DNA from: Gemmobacter serpentinus
Lineage (GTDB): Bacteria > Pseudomonadota > Alphaproteobacteria > Rhodobacterales > Rhodobacteraceae
Direction: 5' to 3'
DNA: 64,000 nt
Assembly: GCF_008973825.1 (NCBI RefSeq)
Contig: NZ_WCHR01000007.1
Span: 124,001 to 188,000 of the forward strand
The notes beneath the pieces are model-generated. The model had not been told where the DNA came from, searched no databases, and was given only the letters and a program-made list of their open reading frames with translations. Positions 34,345 to 43,225 of this stretch are shown one piece after another. A program made the position numbers and the translations under genes. Each line of letters opens with the position of its first letter. Positions within the stretch are counted from its first letter, which is position 1.

Positions 34345-36536
34345 CCGATGAGCTTGACCGTCTGAAGGCGGGTCTGCGCAAGGCACCCCCTGCCCCGGAT
34401 CGCGCCGCGCGCGAGGCCGCCCTTTCCGCCGCCTTGCAATCTTTCGACAAAATCCACGACGCCCCCCAAGGATCGGCCGATGCGCCGCGTCCTATGCCTG
34501 AACGCCCGAAGAAATCGGGCGGGATTGCAGGAGTGCTGGACATGCTGAAATCGCTTTCCCCCGCCAGGGTTCTGGCGGGAACGACCTCTGTCGTCGCGCT
34601 GACCGTGGCGGTGATTGCCATCGCCCCCGGCCTGCGCGAAGGCCCGCCCAAGCCGCAGATGCCCGAAACGCTTGGCGTCTCGTCAACCGATCCCGCCATG
34701 GTGCCCCCGTCCGATGCACCGGGGGAACAGGCGGATGCGCAGGCCAACGCGACAACCGCGGATGCAACCGCGGCGGATGCGGCAAGGGCGGATGCACAAA
34801 ACAGCCCGATGCAGAAGGCCGCCGAGGCCGCCCCGGCGGGGGCAGCGGTTGACCAAGATGGCGGCTCCGTGGCCCCGCGTGTGGCGCAGGAACAGGCCGC
34901 ACCGGTGGCCCCCGCCAAAGACATGGCGGCAGCCGAACCAATGGCCGAAAGCTATGGCGCCGCCGCCGATATGACGATTGCGGAAAACGAAGCGCCACCG
35001 CTTGCGGCACCCGCCCCCTCCGGCGCGCGTCTGCGCAAGGAGCTTGGCGGCGCGCGCAACGGCGTGGCCATGGGCAATCAAGCCGCGCCAGCAGCCTCTG
35101 AGGCCGTCGCGCCGGACGCCTATCGTGCCCCGATGCAATCCCCCTCGACCGAGGCATTTGCCAATGCCGATGCCAATCCGGTGAAAGCGGTTGATGCAGC
35201 GCCGGTCTCGACCTTCTCGGTCGATGTCGATACCGCCTCTTATGCGATGGTGCGGCAAAGCCTTGAATCCGGGTATCCGCCGGTCAAGGAGTCGATCCGC
35301 ATCGAGGAAATGGTGAACTATTTCCCCTATGCCTATCCCCAGCCCGAGGGCGACCAGCCCTTCCGCCCCGATGTGACCGTGTTCCAGACCCCATGGAACC
35401 CCGGCACAAGGCTCGTGCGCATCGGGCTTCAGGGTCGCTCTGCCGAGGTGGCGCAGCGCCCGCCCCTGAACCTTGTCTTCCTGGTCGACACATCCGGCAG
35501 CATGGATCAGCCCAACAAGTTGCCACTGTTGCAACAGGCGCTGCGGCTGGTGCTGCCGCAACTGACCGCAGAAGATCAGGTGGCGATTGTCAGCTATGCC
35601 GGATCGGCGGGCGTGGCGCTGCCGCCCACCAAGGCGACCGAGGTGGCAAAAATTGGGGCCGCACTCGATAACCTGCGCGCAGGCGGTGGCACCGCGGGCG
35701 AGGAAGGGTTGCAGGCGGCCTATCGTCTGGCGGCTGAGATGCGGAAAGATGGTGAGGTCAGCCGTGTGCTTCTGGCGACCGATGGCGATTTCAACCTTGG
35801 GCTTTCCGACCCCGAGGCGTTGACGGATTACATCGCGACACAGCGCAAATCCGGCACCTACCTGTCGGTGCTGGGCTTCGGACGCGGCAATCTGGATGAT
35901 GCGGTGATGCAGGCGCTGGCGCAGAACGGCAATGGGCTGGCCGCCTATATCGACACCGCGCAAGAGGCCCGCAAGGTGCTGGTCGATCAACTGTCGGGGG
36001 CACTGTTCCCACTGGCCGATGATGTGAAGGTGCAGGTCGAATGGAACCCGGCCGAGGTCGCCGAATACCGGCTGATCGGCTATGAGACCCGGGCGCTTGC
36101 GCGGGAGGATTTCAACAATGACCGCGTGGATGCAGGCGAGATCGGATCAGGCCTGCAGGTGACCGCGCTTTACGAGGTGACGGCCCCCGACAGCGCCGCC
36201 CGCCTGACCGAGCCCCTGCGCTATGGCGCAGCCCCGGTTGCGGGCGAGACGGGCGAGCTGGGTTTCCTGCGGTTGCGCTGGAAGGCACCGGGTGCCAGCG
36301 AAAGCCAGTTGATCGAGGCACCGATTCCGGCCGCCGAGACCGCGCCGGACAGCGAGGCCCGCTTTGCCTCCGCGATTGCAGGTTTCGGGCAGTTGCTGAC
36401 CGGATCGACCTATCTCGGCGACTGGGGCTGGGATGAGGCGATCAAGCTGGCAGAGGGCGCGCGCGGCGAAGATCCCTTCGGCTACCGGATCGAGGCGGTG
36501 AACCTGATGCGTCTGGCCAAGGTGATGCAGCCCTAA
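34341..36536 (+). CDS. Membrane VWA-domain protein (YfbK type), probable anti-sigma partner
   Basis: A 731-residue protein starting with GTG. Residues 1-40 (DELDRLKAGLRKAP) look like a short cytoplasmic domain that could hold the sigma factor; a transmembrane helix spans about 78-97; 100-290 is Ala/Pro-rich linker. Then the VWA N-terminal domain (FSVDVDTASYAMVR), the VWA domain with MIDAS DTSGSM (Asp383), and a C-terminal DUF3520-like domain. The topology (inside N-terminus, periplasmic VWA) fits an anti-sigma sensor. Its coupling to the ECF gene is the main support; function in signalling is inference. Confidence 0.85.
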   Translation: MTDELDRLKAGLRKAPPAPDRAAREAALSAALQSFDKIHDAPQGSADAPRPMPERPKKSGGIAGVLDMLKSLSPARVLAGTTSVVALTVAVIAIAPGLREGPPKPQMPETLGVSSTDPAMVPPSDAPGEQADAQANATTADATAADAARADAQNSPMQKAAEAAPAGAAVDQDGGSVAPRVAQEQAAPVAPAKDMAAAEPMAESYGAAADMTIAENEAPPLAAPAPSGARLRKELGGARNGVAMGNQAAPAASEAVAPDAYRAPMQSPSTEAFANADANPVKAVDAAPVSTFSVDVDTASYAMVRQSLESGYPPVKESIRIEEMVNYFPYAYPQPEGDQPFRPDVTVFQTPWNPGTRLVRIGLQGRSAEVAQRPPLNLVFLVDTSGSMDQPNKLPLLQQALRLVLPQLTAEDQVAIVSYAGSAGVALPPTKATEVAKIGAALDNLRAGGGTAGEEGLQAAYRLAAEMRKDGEVSRVLLATDGDFNLGLSDPEALTDYIATQRKSGTYLSVLGFGRGNLDDAVMQALAQNGNGLAAYIDTAQEARKVLVDQLSGALFPLADDVKVQVEWNPAEVAEYRLIGYETRALAREDFNNDRVDAGEIGSGLQVTALYEVTAPDSAARLTEPLRYGAAPVAGETGELGFLRLRWKAPGASESQLIEAPIPAAETAPDSEARFASAIAGFGQLLTGSTYLGDWGWDEAIKLAEGARGEDPFGYRIEAVNLMRLAKVMQP

Positions 36537-36564
36537 GGTCCGGCGACTGCGGCCTGAAAACAAC

Positions 36565-36593
36565 AAAGGCCCGGGAGATCATCCCGGACCTTT
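36565..36593. terminator. Terminator between VWA gene and hsp20
   Basis: Twelve-base stem (AAAGGCCCGGGA with TCCCGGACCTTT, one mismatch) around a 5-base loop, 28 bases after the VWA stop; hsp20 converges on it. Confidence 0.75.
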
Positions 36594-36616
36594 GCGTCAC
36601 AGCCTATCAGCCGCGA

Positions 36617-37072
36617 TCAGTTCACCTTGGCATCCACCACTTCGCTGCCGGCACGGCCGATCTCGATCCGACGGGGTTTCAGCGCCTCGGGCGTTTCGCG
36701 GACCAGATCGATATGAAGCATCCCATTCTCATGGCTGGCCCCCGTCACGCGGACATGATCGGCAAGGGCAAAGCGGCGCTCGAAGGCGCGGGTGGCGATG
36801 CCGCGATGCAGATAGCTGCGTTCGGCTTCTTCGGGGGCCTTGCGGGCGGTCACGAACAGCGCGCCGTCCTTCACCTCCACGTTCAGCTCTTCAGGGGTGA
36901 AGCCCGCGACCGCGATCGAGATACGATAGGCGTTCTCATCGGTCTTTTCGATATTATAGGGCGGATAGGTCGGCTGGGCGACATCGCTTGCCAGCACGCG
37001 GTCCATCAGATCGGCGATGCGGTCAAAGCCAACGGTGGCACGATAGAGCGGGGCAAGATCAAAATTGCGCAT
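36617..37072 (-). CDS. Hsp20/IbpA-family small heat-shock protein
   Basis: A 152-residue alpha-crystallin-domain chaperone that holds unfolded proteins. It starts MRNFDLAPLYRATVGFDR, typical of the IbpA group, and has the crystallin core YRISIAVAGFTPEELNVEVKDG and GIATRAFERRFALADHV. The C-terminal IEI anchor (RRIEIG) is present. The second of two close ATGs (37072) has AGAGG at better spacing. Confidence 0.93.
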   Translation of the reverse strand: MRNFDLAPLYRATVGFDRIADLMDRVLASDVAQPTYPPYNIEKTDENAYRISIAVAGFTPEELNVEVKDGALFVTARKAPEEAERSYLHRGIATRAFERRFALADHVRVTGASHENGMLHIDLVRETPEALKPRRIEIGRAGSEVVDAKVN

Positions 37073-37216
37073 GGTCATCCTCTTTGAGCGATGCAGATGG
37101 CGGCCCCCCGTCTGCCGGGCAGGCCGTCTGGATTGTCCCGGGCCCGTCATGGCACCCGGTCACCTTCATCTGGGATGGCAAAAGCCCGCTTTCAAGGGGG
37201 CAGGACGGGTCGGGGA

Positions 37217-38035
37217 TTATTCGCCCGGACGCACGAATTTCGCGCTGCCCGAGCCACCGCGCAACACGCGCGGCTTGCCGGGGCGCGGGGCCCCTTCGGC
37301 GCGGAGCAGCTCCGCCTTCAGATCGGCAAGCGGCCCTTCCAGCGCAGTGCCAAGGGCGACCTTGCGCCCCTCGACCTCGGCCTTGGCAGAGACGACCGAG
37401 ACGACGCGCGCGACGCCCCCTGCCAGCGCAAAGACCGGCGCGCCCGAGGATCCGAAATCGACATCGCAGGTCAGCATCAACATATCATCGCGCTGCGCCA
37501 GCACCTCGCAGACCTCTTGCAGCGATGGTGCCTCGGACCGATCCCGGGCATAGGACACGATGCCCACCTGATCGCCGCGCTGTGGCTGATTGGCCGTGGC
37601 AAAGGGCGTGACCGAAGGCAGGCGGATCGCCTGATCCAACTGCAAGAGCGCCACATCATTGGGGACGCGCGCGATGCTGTCGCCGCCGCCATAGACATAA
37701 TCGGGATGGGCCAGCGCCCGGCGCACCCCGCGATAGGCCACCGCCCGACCATTGCGCCAACCCGCCAGAAACTCGATCTGCGCCGGATCTATCCGGGCAC
37801 CGGTTTCGCGGTCAAACAGGCAATGCCCGGCGGTCAGCACCAGATCGGGCGCGATCAAAGCCCCGGTGCAAAAGCCCTTGGTGCCAAGGTTCAGCCGCCC
37901 GACCGCATCCCAGCCGCGTCCCATATCCGAGGTTTCAAGACTTTTCAGCCCTGCATCATCGGCCCGCAGCCCCGCAACGCCGCCCAAAAGGGCGACAAGG
38001 GCAAGACCGAAAAGAAGGGGCAACCTGCGCATCAT
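37217..38035 (-). CDS. Secreted trypsin-like serine protease
   Basis: A 272-residue chymotrypsin-fold protease. An N-terminal signal peptide (MMRRLPLLFGLALVALLGGVAG) precedes the catalytic triad: His in LTAGHCL, Asp in VPNDVALLQL and Ser in DFGSSGAPVF. Two cysteine pairs (FCTGAL...GHC and EVCEV...LTCD) suggest disulfides. No PDZ domain, so not DegP. Resembles V8/Glu-specific peptidases of this group. It is 50 bp after glcF in the same direction, but probably separate. Confidence 0.88.
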   Translation of the reverse strand: MMRRLPLLFGLALVALLGGVAGLRADDAGLKSLETSDMGRGWDAVGRLNLGTKGFCTGALIAPDLVLTAGHCLFDRETGARIDPAQIEFLAGWRNGRAVAYRGVRRALAHPDYVYGGGDSIARVPNDVALLQLDQAIRLPSVTPFATANQPQRGDQVGIVSYARDRSEAPSLQEVCEVLAQRDDMLMLTCDVDFGSSGAPVFALAGGVARVVSVVSAKAEVEGRKVALGTALEGPLADLKAELLRAEGAPRPGKPRVLRGGSGSAKFVRPGE

Positions 38036-38084
38036 TCCCGCGACCTAACAAGCCGGTTCGGCAGGAATGTGGCAAATTCCGGCC

Positions 38085-39383
38085 TCACGCAAGCCCTGCC
38101 GCCACCAGCGCGCGCGGTTTCGGCCCGCCTGTGGCCCAATCGAGCAATTCGACCGTATGCACCACCGGCACCTGGGTGCCCGATCCGATCTGCATCATGC
38201 AGCCGATATTGCCTGCGGCAATCAGTTGCGGGGCCTTGGCCTCCAGCGTGGCAACCTTGCGGCGCTTCAACTCGCCCGAGATCTCCGGCTGAAGCAGGTT
38301 GTAGGTGCCCGCCGATCCACAGCACAGATGCGGGTCGGCGGGCTCCACCACCTCAAAGCCTGCGCGTTTCAGCAAATCCTTGGGTGCCGATTTCACCTGC
38401 TGGCCATGTTGCAGCGAACAGGCCGCGTGATAGGCGACGCGCAGCCCTTTCGATGCGCCTTCGGGCAGGCCAAGCCGTTGCACCAGCTCGGATATATCCA
38501 CCGCAAGCCCCGCCACCTCGGCCGCGTCGGCCGCCTTCGGGTCACCCCGGAACATATGGCCGTAATCCTTCACCGTGGTGCCGCAGCCCGAAGTGTTGAT
38601 GACGATGGCATCAAGCCCGTCTGCCCGCTTTTCCGCCATCCAGGCCGCGATATTGGCCCCGGCCTGGGCATGGCTTTCGTCAACCCGCCCCATGTGATGG
38701 GTCAGAGCACCACAGCACCCCATGCCGCGGGCCACCACCACCTCGCAGCCAAGGCGACGCAACAGGCGGATCGTCGCATCGTTGATATCGGTGTTCAGCG
38801 CCTTTTGCGCGCAGCCGGTCAGCAGCGCCACCCGCACCCGGCGCACCCCCTGCGCCGGAAAGACCTGCGGATCGTCATTGCGGCTGACGGGCGGGATCTC
38901 GCGCGGGGCCATGGCGATCATCGCCCGCAGCCGCGCATCCGGCAGCAGCCGGGCCATGGGCCGCGCCAGCCGCGCGCCCGCAAGCGCAAGCCGGAACCGC
39001 ATCGGATGCGGGATCACCTTGGCCAGCACCCATCGCAACGCGCGGTCCTGCCAGGGCCGCTTGTAGGTCGCCTCGACATGGGCGCGGGCATGGTCGATCA
39101 GATGCATGTAATGCACGCCCGAGGGGCAGGTGCTCATGCAACTCAGGCAACTCAGGCAGCGGTCAATATGCTTGACCGTCTTCTCATCGGCGGCGCGACC
39201 GCTTTCCAGCATATCCTTGATGAGATAGATCCGCCCACGCGGGCTGTCCAACTCGTCTCCCAGCACCTGATAGGTCGGGCAGGTTGCTGTGCAAAAGCCG
39301 CAATGCACGCAGGATCGCAGGATCTGGTTGGCGCGTGCGGTCCCGGGGTCCTGCAACTGATCGGGGGTGAAGAAGGTCTGCAT
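38085..39383 (-). CDS. glcF: Glycolate oxidase iron-sulfur subunit
   Basis: A 432-residue subunit that passes electrons from the flavin subunits to quinone. Two [4Fe-4S] motifs CVHCGFCTATCP and CLSCLSCMSTCP lie near the N-terminus, followed by two CCG domains (GMGCCGALTHH and HLCCGSAGTYN). The ATG at 39383 is one base after the stop of the membrane protein gene. Last gene of the glcD-glcE-orf-glcF unit. Confidence 0.95.
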   Translation of the reverse strand: MQTFFTPDQLQDPGTARANQILRSCVHCGFCTATCPTYQVLGDELDSPRGRIYLIKDMLESGRAADEKTVKHIDRCLSCLSCMSTCPSGVHYMHLIDHARAHVEATYKRPWQDRALRWVLAKVIPHPMRFRLALAGARLARPMARLLPDARLRAMIAMAPREIPPVSRNDDPQVFPAQGVRRVRVALLTGCAQKALNTDINDATIRLLRRLGCEVVVARGMGCCGALTHHMGRVDESHAQAGANIAAWMAEKRADGLDAIVINTSGCGTTVKDYGHMFRGDPKAADAAEVAGLAVDISELVQRLGLPEGASKGLRVAYHAACSLQHGQQVKSAPKDLLKRAGFEVVEPADPHLCCGSAGTYNLLQPEISGELKRRKVATLEAKAPQLIAAGNIGCMMQIGSGTQVPVVHTVELLDWATGGPKPRALVAAGLA

Positions 39384-39384
39384 C

Positions 39385-39702
39385 CTAGCGGCCCACCATG
39401 TAGAGAATAGCCATTGAAGCCCCGGCCAGCAGGGCCAGCACCAGCGCGACATAGGCCCATCCGGGCAGATAGGGCCGCGACACCTGCGCCAGCGCTGCAA
39501 GCAGGGCCATGACGGCGGCGAACACCGTCAGAACCTGACCCCATGGGTCGCCCTGCGCGTCGAACCACCACCAGATTCCGATCAGCAGCGCGGCGGTCAG
39601 GCCAAAGCTGATGCGGAACACCCGCCCGCGCGGCAAGACGACAAGCCCAAGATACAGCGCATAGGGAATACCGGCGAAGACCGCGAGGAAATGCCAGTTC
39701 AT
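39385..39702 (-). CDS. Small membrane protein within the glc operon
   Basis: A 105-residue protein with three to four hydrophobic helices (about residues 5-23, 30-46, 55-73, 80-102) and no recognised domain. It overlaps the glcE stop by 4 bp and ends one base before glcF, so it is tightly coupled to the glycolate oxidase subunits. It could be a membrane anchor for the complex, which is inference; the E. coli complex has no such gene. Confidence 0.85.
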   Translation of the reverse strand: MNWHFLAVFAGIPYALYLGLVVLPRGRVFRISFGLTAALLIGIWWWFDAQGDPWGQVLTVFAAVMALLAALAQVSRPYLPGWAYVALVLALLAGASMAILYMVGR

Positions 39703-40751
39703 GCAAAGATCCCCTTCGGGTCGAATTGGTGCCGCAAGCCTGCGGTCAGGGCGGCAAGGGCCGGGGCCTCCGGTGCCTCTGGCGCATCGCCGATCAGACA
39801 GCGCGCATGGCCCCGATATGCCCCGGCAAGGGACCGCACATCGGTTCCTGGTGCCACGCGCAGCCAGGCCAGCGCCCCGCCCCAGTCATAGACCACGGCC
39901 CTGGCCCCGATCCGCGCCACCACCTCGGCCGCCTCGGACGGCACCAGATGCAGCCGCCACAGATCGCCCGGCAGATCCGCCAAGGCCATGACATCGCGGA
40001 TCGCCGCCCATGGCGACGGCACTTCTTCCACCACCCCGAAGGGTGCGAGCAGATCCTGCAACCGGCGCAGACGATAGCGCACCGAATCCGCAAATCCCTC
40101 GATCCGCAGATAACTGCCCTGCCCCGGCAGATGTGCGGCCCCCGTCACCTCATAGGGCGACCCCAATGCCGCAGACAGCGCCGCAATCGCCTGCGTATCG
40201 CTCAAGCCCGGCAGACAGAGCGTGGCCTCCCCCTCCGGGCGCGGCAGCACCTTCAGCGCCACCTCGGTGATGATGCCCAACTGCCCCCGGCTGCCCGCCA
40301 GCAGTTTCACCAGATCATAGCCGGTGACATTCTTCATCACGCGCCCGCCATTGCGGATCACCCGCCCGGTGCCATCGACAAACCGCAGGCCCAGACAGAA
40401 GTCGCGACAGGCCCCGACCGATACCCGGCGCGGGCCAGAGGCATTCTCGGCCACCACGCCGCCAAGCGTTGATGCCCCTTGCCGCCCCAGAAGCCGCCGC
40501 AAATCCGGCACCTCAAAGGCCAGCCGCTGTCCCTCGACCGCCAAGGCCGCCTCGATCTCCTCGACCGCAGTTCCCGCCCCCGCCACCATCGTCAGCGCGC
40601 CCGGCTCGTAAAGCCGGATCCCGGCCAAGCCGCCGGTCGCCAGCACCGCAGCCGGCGCCATCCGCCCGCGCGTGCCGCCCCCCCGCACCGCAACGGGACC
40701 AGAGGCCGCCCGGATCAGTTCGCTCAACTCAACTTCAGTGCCTGGTCGCAT
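39699..40751 (-). CDS. glcE: Glycolate oxidase FAD-binding subunit
   Basis: A 350-residue FAD-linked subunit. The PCMH-type FAD domain is seen in VAVRGGGTRGRM and LGRQGASTLGGVVAENASGPRRVSVG; GSRGQLGIITEVALKVLP follows. The start is uncertain: homology begins at MRPGTEVE (40751), with another ATG at 40760. A dispersed repeat lies directly upstream (40761-40783). No clear ribosome site is seen, so coupling to glcD is possible. Confidence 0.9.
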   Translation of the reverse strand: MRPGTEVELSELIRAASGPVAVRGGGTRGRMAPAAVLATGGLAGIRLYEPGALTMVAGAGTAVEEIEAALAVEGQRLAFEVPDLRRLLGRQGASTLGGVVAENASGPRRVSVGACRDFCLGLRFVDGTGRVIRNGGRVMKNVTGYDLVKLLAGSRGQLGIITEVALKVLPRPEGEATLCLPGLSDTQAIAALSAALGSPYEVTGAAHLPGQGSYLRIEGFADSVRYRLRRLQDLLAPFGVVEEVPSPWAAIRDVMALADLPGDLWRLHLVPSEAAEVVARIGARAVVYDWGGALAWLRVAPGTDVRSLAGAYRGHARCLIGDAPEAPEAPALAALTAGLRHQFDPKGIFA

Positions 40752-40760
40752 GACATTCAT

Positions 40761-40783
40761 CTGTTCAAAAATATCCTCGGGGG
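40761..40783 (-). repeat. Dispersed element at the glcD-glcE junction
   Basis: On the minus strand reads CCCCCGAGGATATTTTTGAA then CAG, immediately before ATGAATG. It is almost identical to the two arms at 43105-43129 and 43156-43180 and lies across the glcE translation start region. Confidence 0.85.
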
Positions 40784-40809
40784 TCCGGGGGCCGACAGCC
40801 CCCGGGTCA

Positions 40810-42273
40810 TCAACCAGCACGGTGCCCGGCCATTGAGGCACCACCCTCGCGGCGACCGGCCGTCACATGCAGCGGAAACACCTTGGCCGGGTTCAGCAAC
40901 CAGCCAGGGTCGAAGACATCCTTCACCTGCATCTGCGCCTCCAGATCGGCGGCGGCATATTGCACCTCCATCAAGTCGCGCTTTTCGATGCCCACGCCAT
41001 GCTCGCCGGTCAGACAACCGCCGACCTCGACGCAAAGTCGCAAGATATCGGCCCCGAAGGCCTCGCATAGCGCCTGCTGGCCCGGCTGATTGGCATTATA
41101 GAGGATCAGCGGGTGCATATTGCCGTCGCCCGCGTGAAAGACATTGGCGACATCCAGCCCGTAATGGCGACTCAACTCGCCGATGCGGCGCAGCACCAAA
41201 GGCAGGCTGGAGACCGGGATCGTGCCATCGAGGCACATGTAATCATTGATTTGCCCCATGGCCCCAAAGGCAGATTTGCGCCCGAGCCAGATGCGCTTGG
41301 CCTGATCGGCATCGGCCGCCTCGCGCAGCGCGCAGGGATTGTGGCGGCGGGCAATCTCGGTGATCAGCGCAAGCTGATGCCGGATCTCGGCCTCCGCCCC
41401 CTCGACCTCAACGATCAGCAGCGCCTCGCAATCGGGGTAGCCCGCCTTGGCGAAGGCCTCGCAGGCCTTGATGCAGGGGCCGTCCATGAACTCGATCGCG
41501 ACCGGCAGGACGCCCGCCTTGATGATATCCGAGACGCAGGCCCCGGCCACCTCTGATGCCTCAAAGCCGATCAGCACCGGCAGCGCGCCTTCGGGTTTGG
41601 GCAGGATCCGCAAGGTCGCCTCGGTCACCACGCCCAGCTGGCCCTCGGATCCACAGATCACCCCCAGAAGATCAAGCCCAGGCGCATCCATCCAGGGCCC
41701 GCCGACCTCCACCACCGTGCCATCCATCTGCACCATGGTGACCCCCAACAGGTTGTTGGTGGTGACGCCGTATTTCAGGCAATGCGCGCCGCCGGAATTC
41801 ATCGCCACATTGCCGGCAATCGCACAGGCCAGCTGGCTGGACGGATCCGGGGCATAGAAGAAGCCTGCCTCCTCCACCGCGCCCGAGACGCTCAGATTGG
41901 TGCGCCCCGATTGCACCCGGATGAAGCGGTCAGGATAGCTGACCTCCAGCACCGCATTCATCCGCGCAACGCCCAGGATCACGCTATCCGCCGTGGGCAG
42001 CGCCCCGCCCGCAAGCGAGGTGCCTGCGCCGCGCGGCACCACAGGCACCCCCGCCGCATGACAGACCCGCAGTGCCGCCGCCACTTCCGCGGTGCTGCGC
42101 GGCAGGATCGCGGCCAAAGGCGCGCAGCGATAAGCCGATAGCGCATCGCATTCATAAGCCCGCAGCTCCACCTGATCCGAGATCACCGCGTCAGAGGGCA
42201 GAACCGCCTGCAAGGCGGCCAGGATTTGCCCCCGGCGCGACAGGATCTCGGGGCTGGGAACGGGCATATCCAT
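40810..42273 (-). CDS. glcD: Glycolate oxidase subunit GlcD
   Basis: A 487-residue flavin subunit of glycolate dehydrogenase. FAD-binding elements VPVVPRGAGTSLAGGALP, CAIAGNVAMNSGGAHCLKYG and GSEGQLGVVTEATLRILP are present, and FHAGDGNMHPLIL and TGEHGVGIEKRDLM form the C-terminal substrate domain. AAGGAGG lies 5 bases before the ATG at 42273, so upstream GTG is rejected. First gene of the glc operon. The operon would oxidise glycolate to glyoxylate. Confidence 0.95.
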   Translation of the reverse strand: MDMPVPSPEILSRRGQILAALQAVLPSDAVISDQVELRAYECDALSAYRCAPLAAILPRSTAEVAAALRVCHAAGVPVVPRGAGTSLAGGALPTADSVILGVARMNAVLEVSYPDRFIRVQSGRTNLSVSGAVEEAGFFYAPDPSSQLACAIAGNVAMNSGGAHCLKYGVTTNNLLGVTMVQMDGTVVEVGGPWMDAPGLDLLGVICGSEGQLGVVTEATLRILPKPEGALPVLIGFEASEVAGACVSDIIKAGVLPVAIEFMDGPCIKACEAFAKAGYPDCEALLIVEVEGAEAEIRHQLALITEIARRHNPCALREAADADQAKRIWLGRKSAFGAMGQINDYMCLDGTIPVSSLPLVLRRIGELSRHYGLDVANVFHAGDGNMHPLILYNANQPGQQALCEAFGADILRLCVEVGGCLTGEHGVGIEKRDLMEVQYAAADLEAQMQVKDVFDPGWLLNPAKVFPLHVTAGRREGGASMAGHRAG

Positions 42274-42288
42274 CGGCACCTCCTTGCT

Positions 42289-42311
42289 ATTGGTAAATCA
42301 ATATAACCAAT
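42289..42311. promoter_or_regulatory. Candidate operator upstream of glcD
   Basis: Inverted repeat ATTGGT-N11-ACCAAT, 15 bp before the glcD start, in an A/T-rich patch. TTGGT/ACCAA half-sites are typical of GntR/FCD regulators such as GlcC and LldR, though the 11-bp spacer is longer than usual. No regulator gene is adjacent. Confidence 0.4.
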
Positions 42312-42348
42312 TTCAGCATTTGGCAAGCAGGTCTGGTCAGGCTATGCC

Positions 42349-43062
42349 ATGGGAATGGACACATTCACCCTGCTTCGCATGTTCTCGCTGCCCGATCTCG
42401 CCGCGCTCGGCTACACGCTGGCGGGGGGTGCAGCCCTGCAATGGGCGTTCGAGCGCGGGGGGCCGTTCCGCCCTTCTGTGGCGCGGATCATGGAGCTTTA
42501 CCGCCGCGACTGGATGCGCGAGATGGTGACGCGCCAGCCCCGCATCTTCGATGCCGCCATCCTTGACGGGCTGCGGCAGGGGATCACCTTCTATGCGTCT
42601 TCCTGCCTGCTGGGTCTGGGTGCCGGGCTTGCCCTTCTGGCCGATACCACGCCGCTGCAGGGCCTGGCCTCAAGCTTTGATCTGCACAGCGATCCAAGCC
42701 TGATGATCAAGGCCAAGATCCTGCTGGTCCTTGGCTTTCTGATCAATGCCTTCCTGAAATTCGTCTGGTCACACCGGCTGTTCGGCTATTGCTCGGTGCT
42801 GATGGCCTCGGTCCCCAATGACCCGACCCACCCTCACGCCTACACCCGGGCTGCCCAGGCCGCCGAGGTGAACATCACCGCCGCGCGCAATTACAATCGC
42901 GGCCTGCGCTCGGTCTATTGCGCGCTTGGCGCGCTTGGCTGGCTGCTGGGGCCGTGGATGCTGATGCTGACCATGACGGTCACATTCGCCACGCTGATCC
43001 GGCGCGAATTCGCCTCGCAAAGCCGCGCGGCCATCGTGGCGCGCCTGCACGAAGACGCGTGA
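42349..43062 (+). CDS. DUF599 membrane protein
   Basis: A 237-residue polytopic protein of the DUF599 family. It has a conserved mid-region (RRDWMREMVTRQPRIFDAAIL), about four hydrophobic helices, and FLKFVWSHRLFGYCSVLMASVPN, typical of the family. Function unknown. It is divergent from glcD and followed by the inverted dispersed elements. Start at 42349 or at the ATG 6 bases later. Confidence 0.88.
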   Translation: MGMDTFTLLRMFSLPDLAALGYTLAGGAALQWAFERGGPFRPSVARIMELYRRDWMREMVTRQPRIFDAAILDGLRQGITFYASSCLLGLGAGLALLADTTPLQGLASSFDLHSDPSLMIKAKILLVLGFLINAFLKFVWSHRLFGYCSVLMASVPNDPTHPHAYTRAAQAAEVNITAARNYNRGLRSVYCALGALGWLLGPWMLMLTMTVTFATLIRREFASQSRAAIVARLHEDA

Positions 43063-43104
43063 TCGCGGTTTTGGCCACGGCCCGCGGGGGTGCGTCGCCC
43101 CCCG

Positions 43105-43180
43105 CCCCCCTGAAGATATTTTTGAACAGATGAAGCGGGATCGCTCCCCATTCAGCTGTTCAAAAATATCCTCGGGGGGA
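43105..43180. repeat. Inverted pair of dispersed 25-nt elements
   Basis: Arm 1 (43105-43129, plus) reads CCCCCCTGAAGATATTTTTG then AACAG; arm 2 (43156-43180, minus) reads CCCCCCGAGGATATTTTTGA then ACAG. They are separated by 26 bp and lie between two convergent genes, so they can form a long hairpin acting as a transcription terminator. Confidence 0.85.
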
Positions 43181-43225
43181 GGAGCCGCAGGCTCCGTGGG
43201 GGGCAGACAGCCCCCCATCTGTCGA

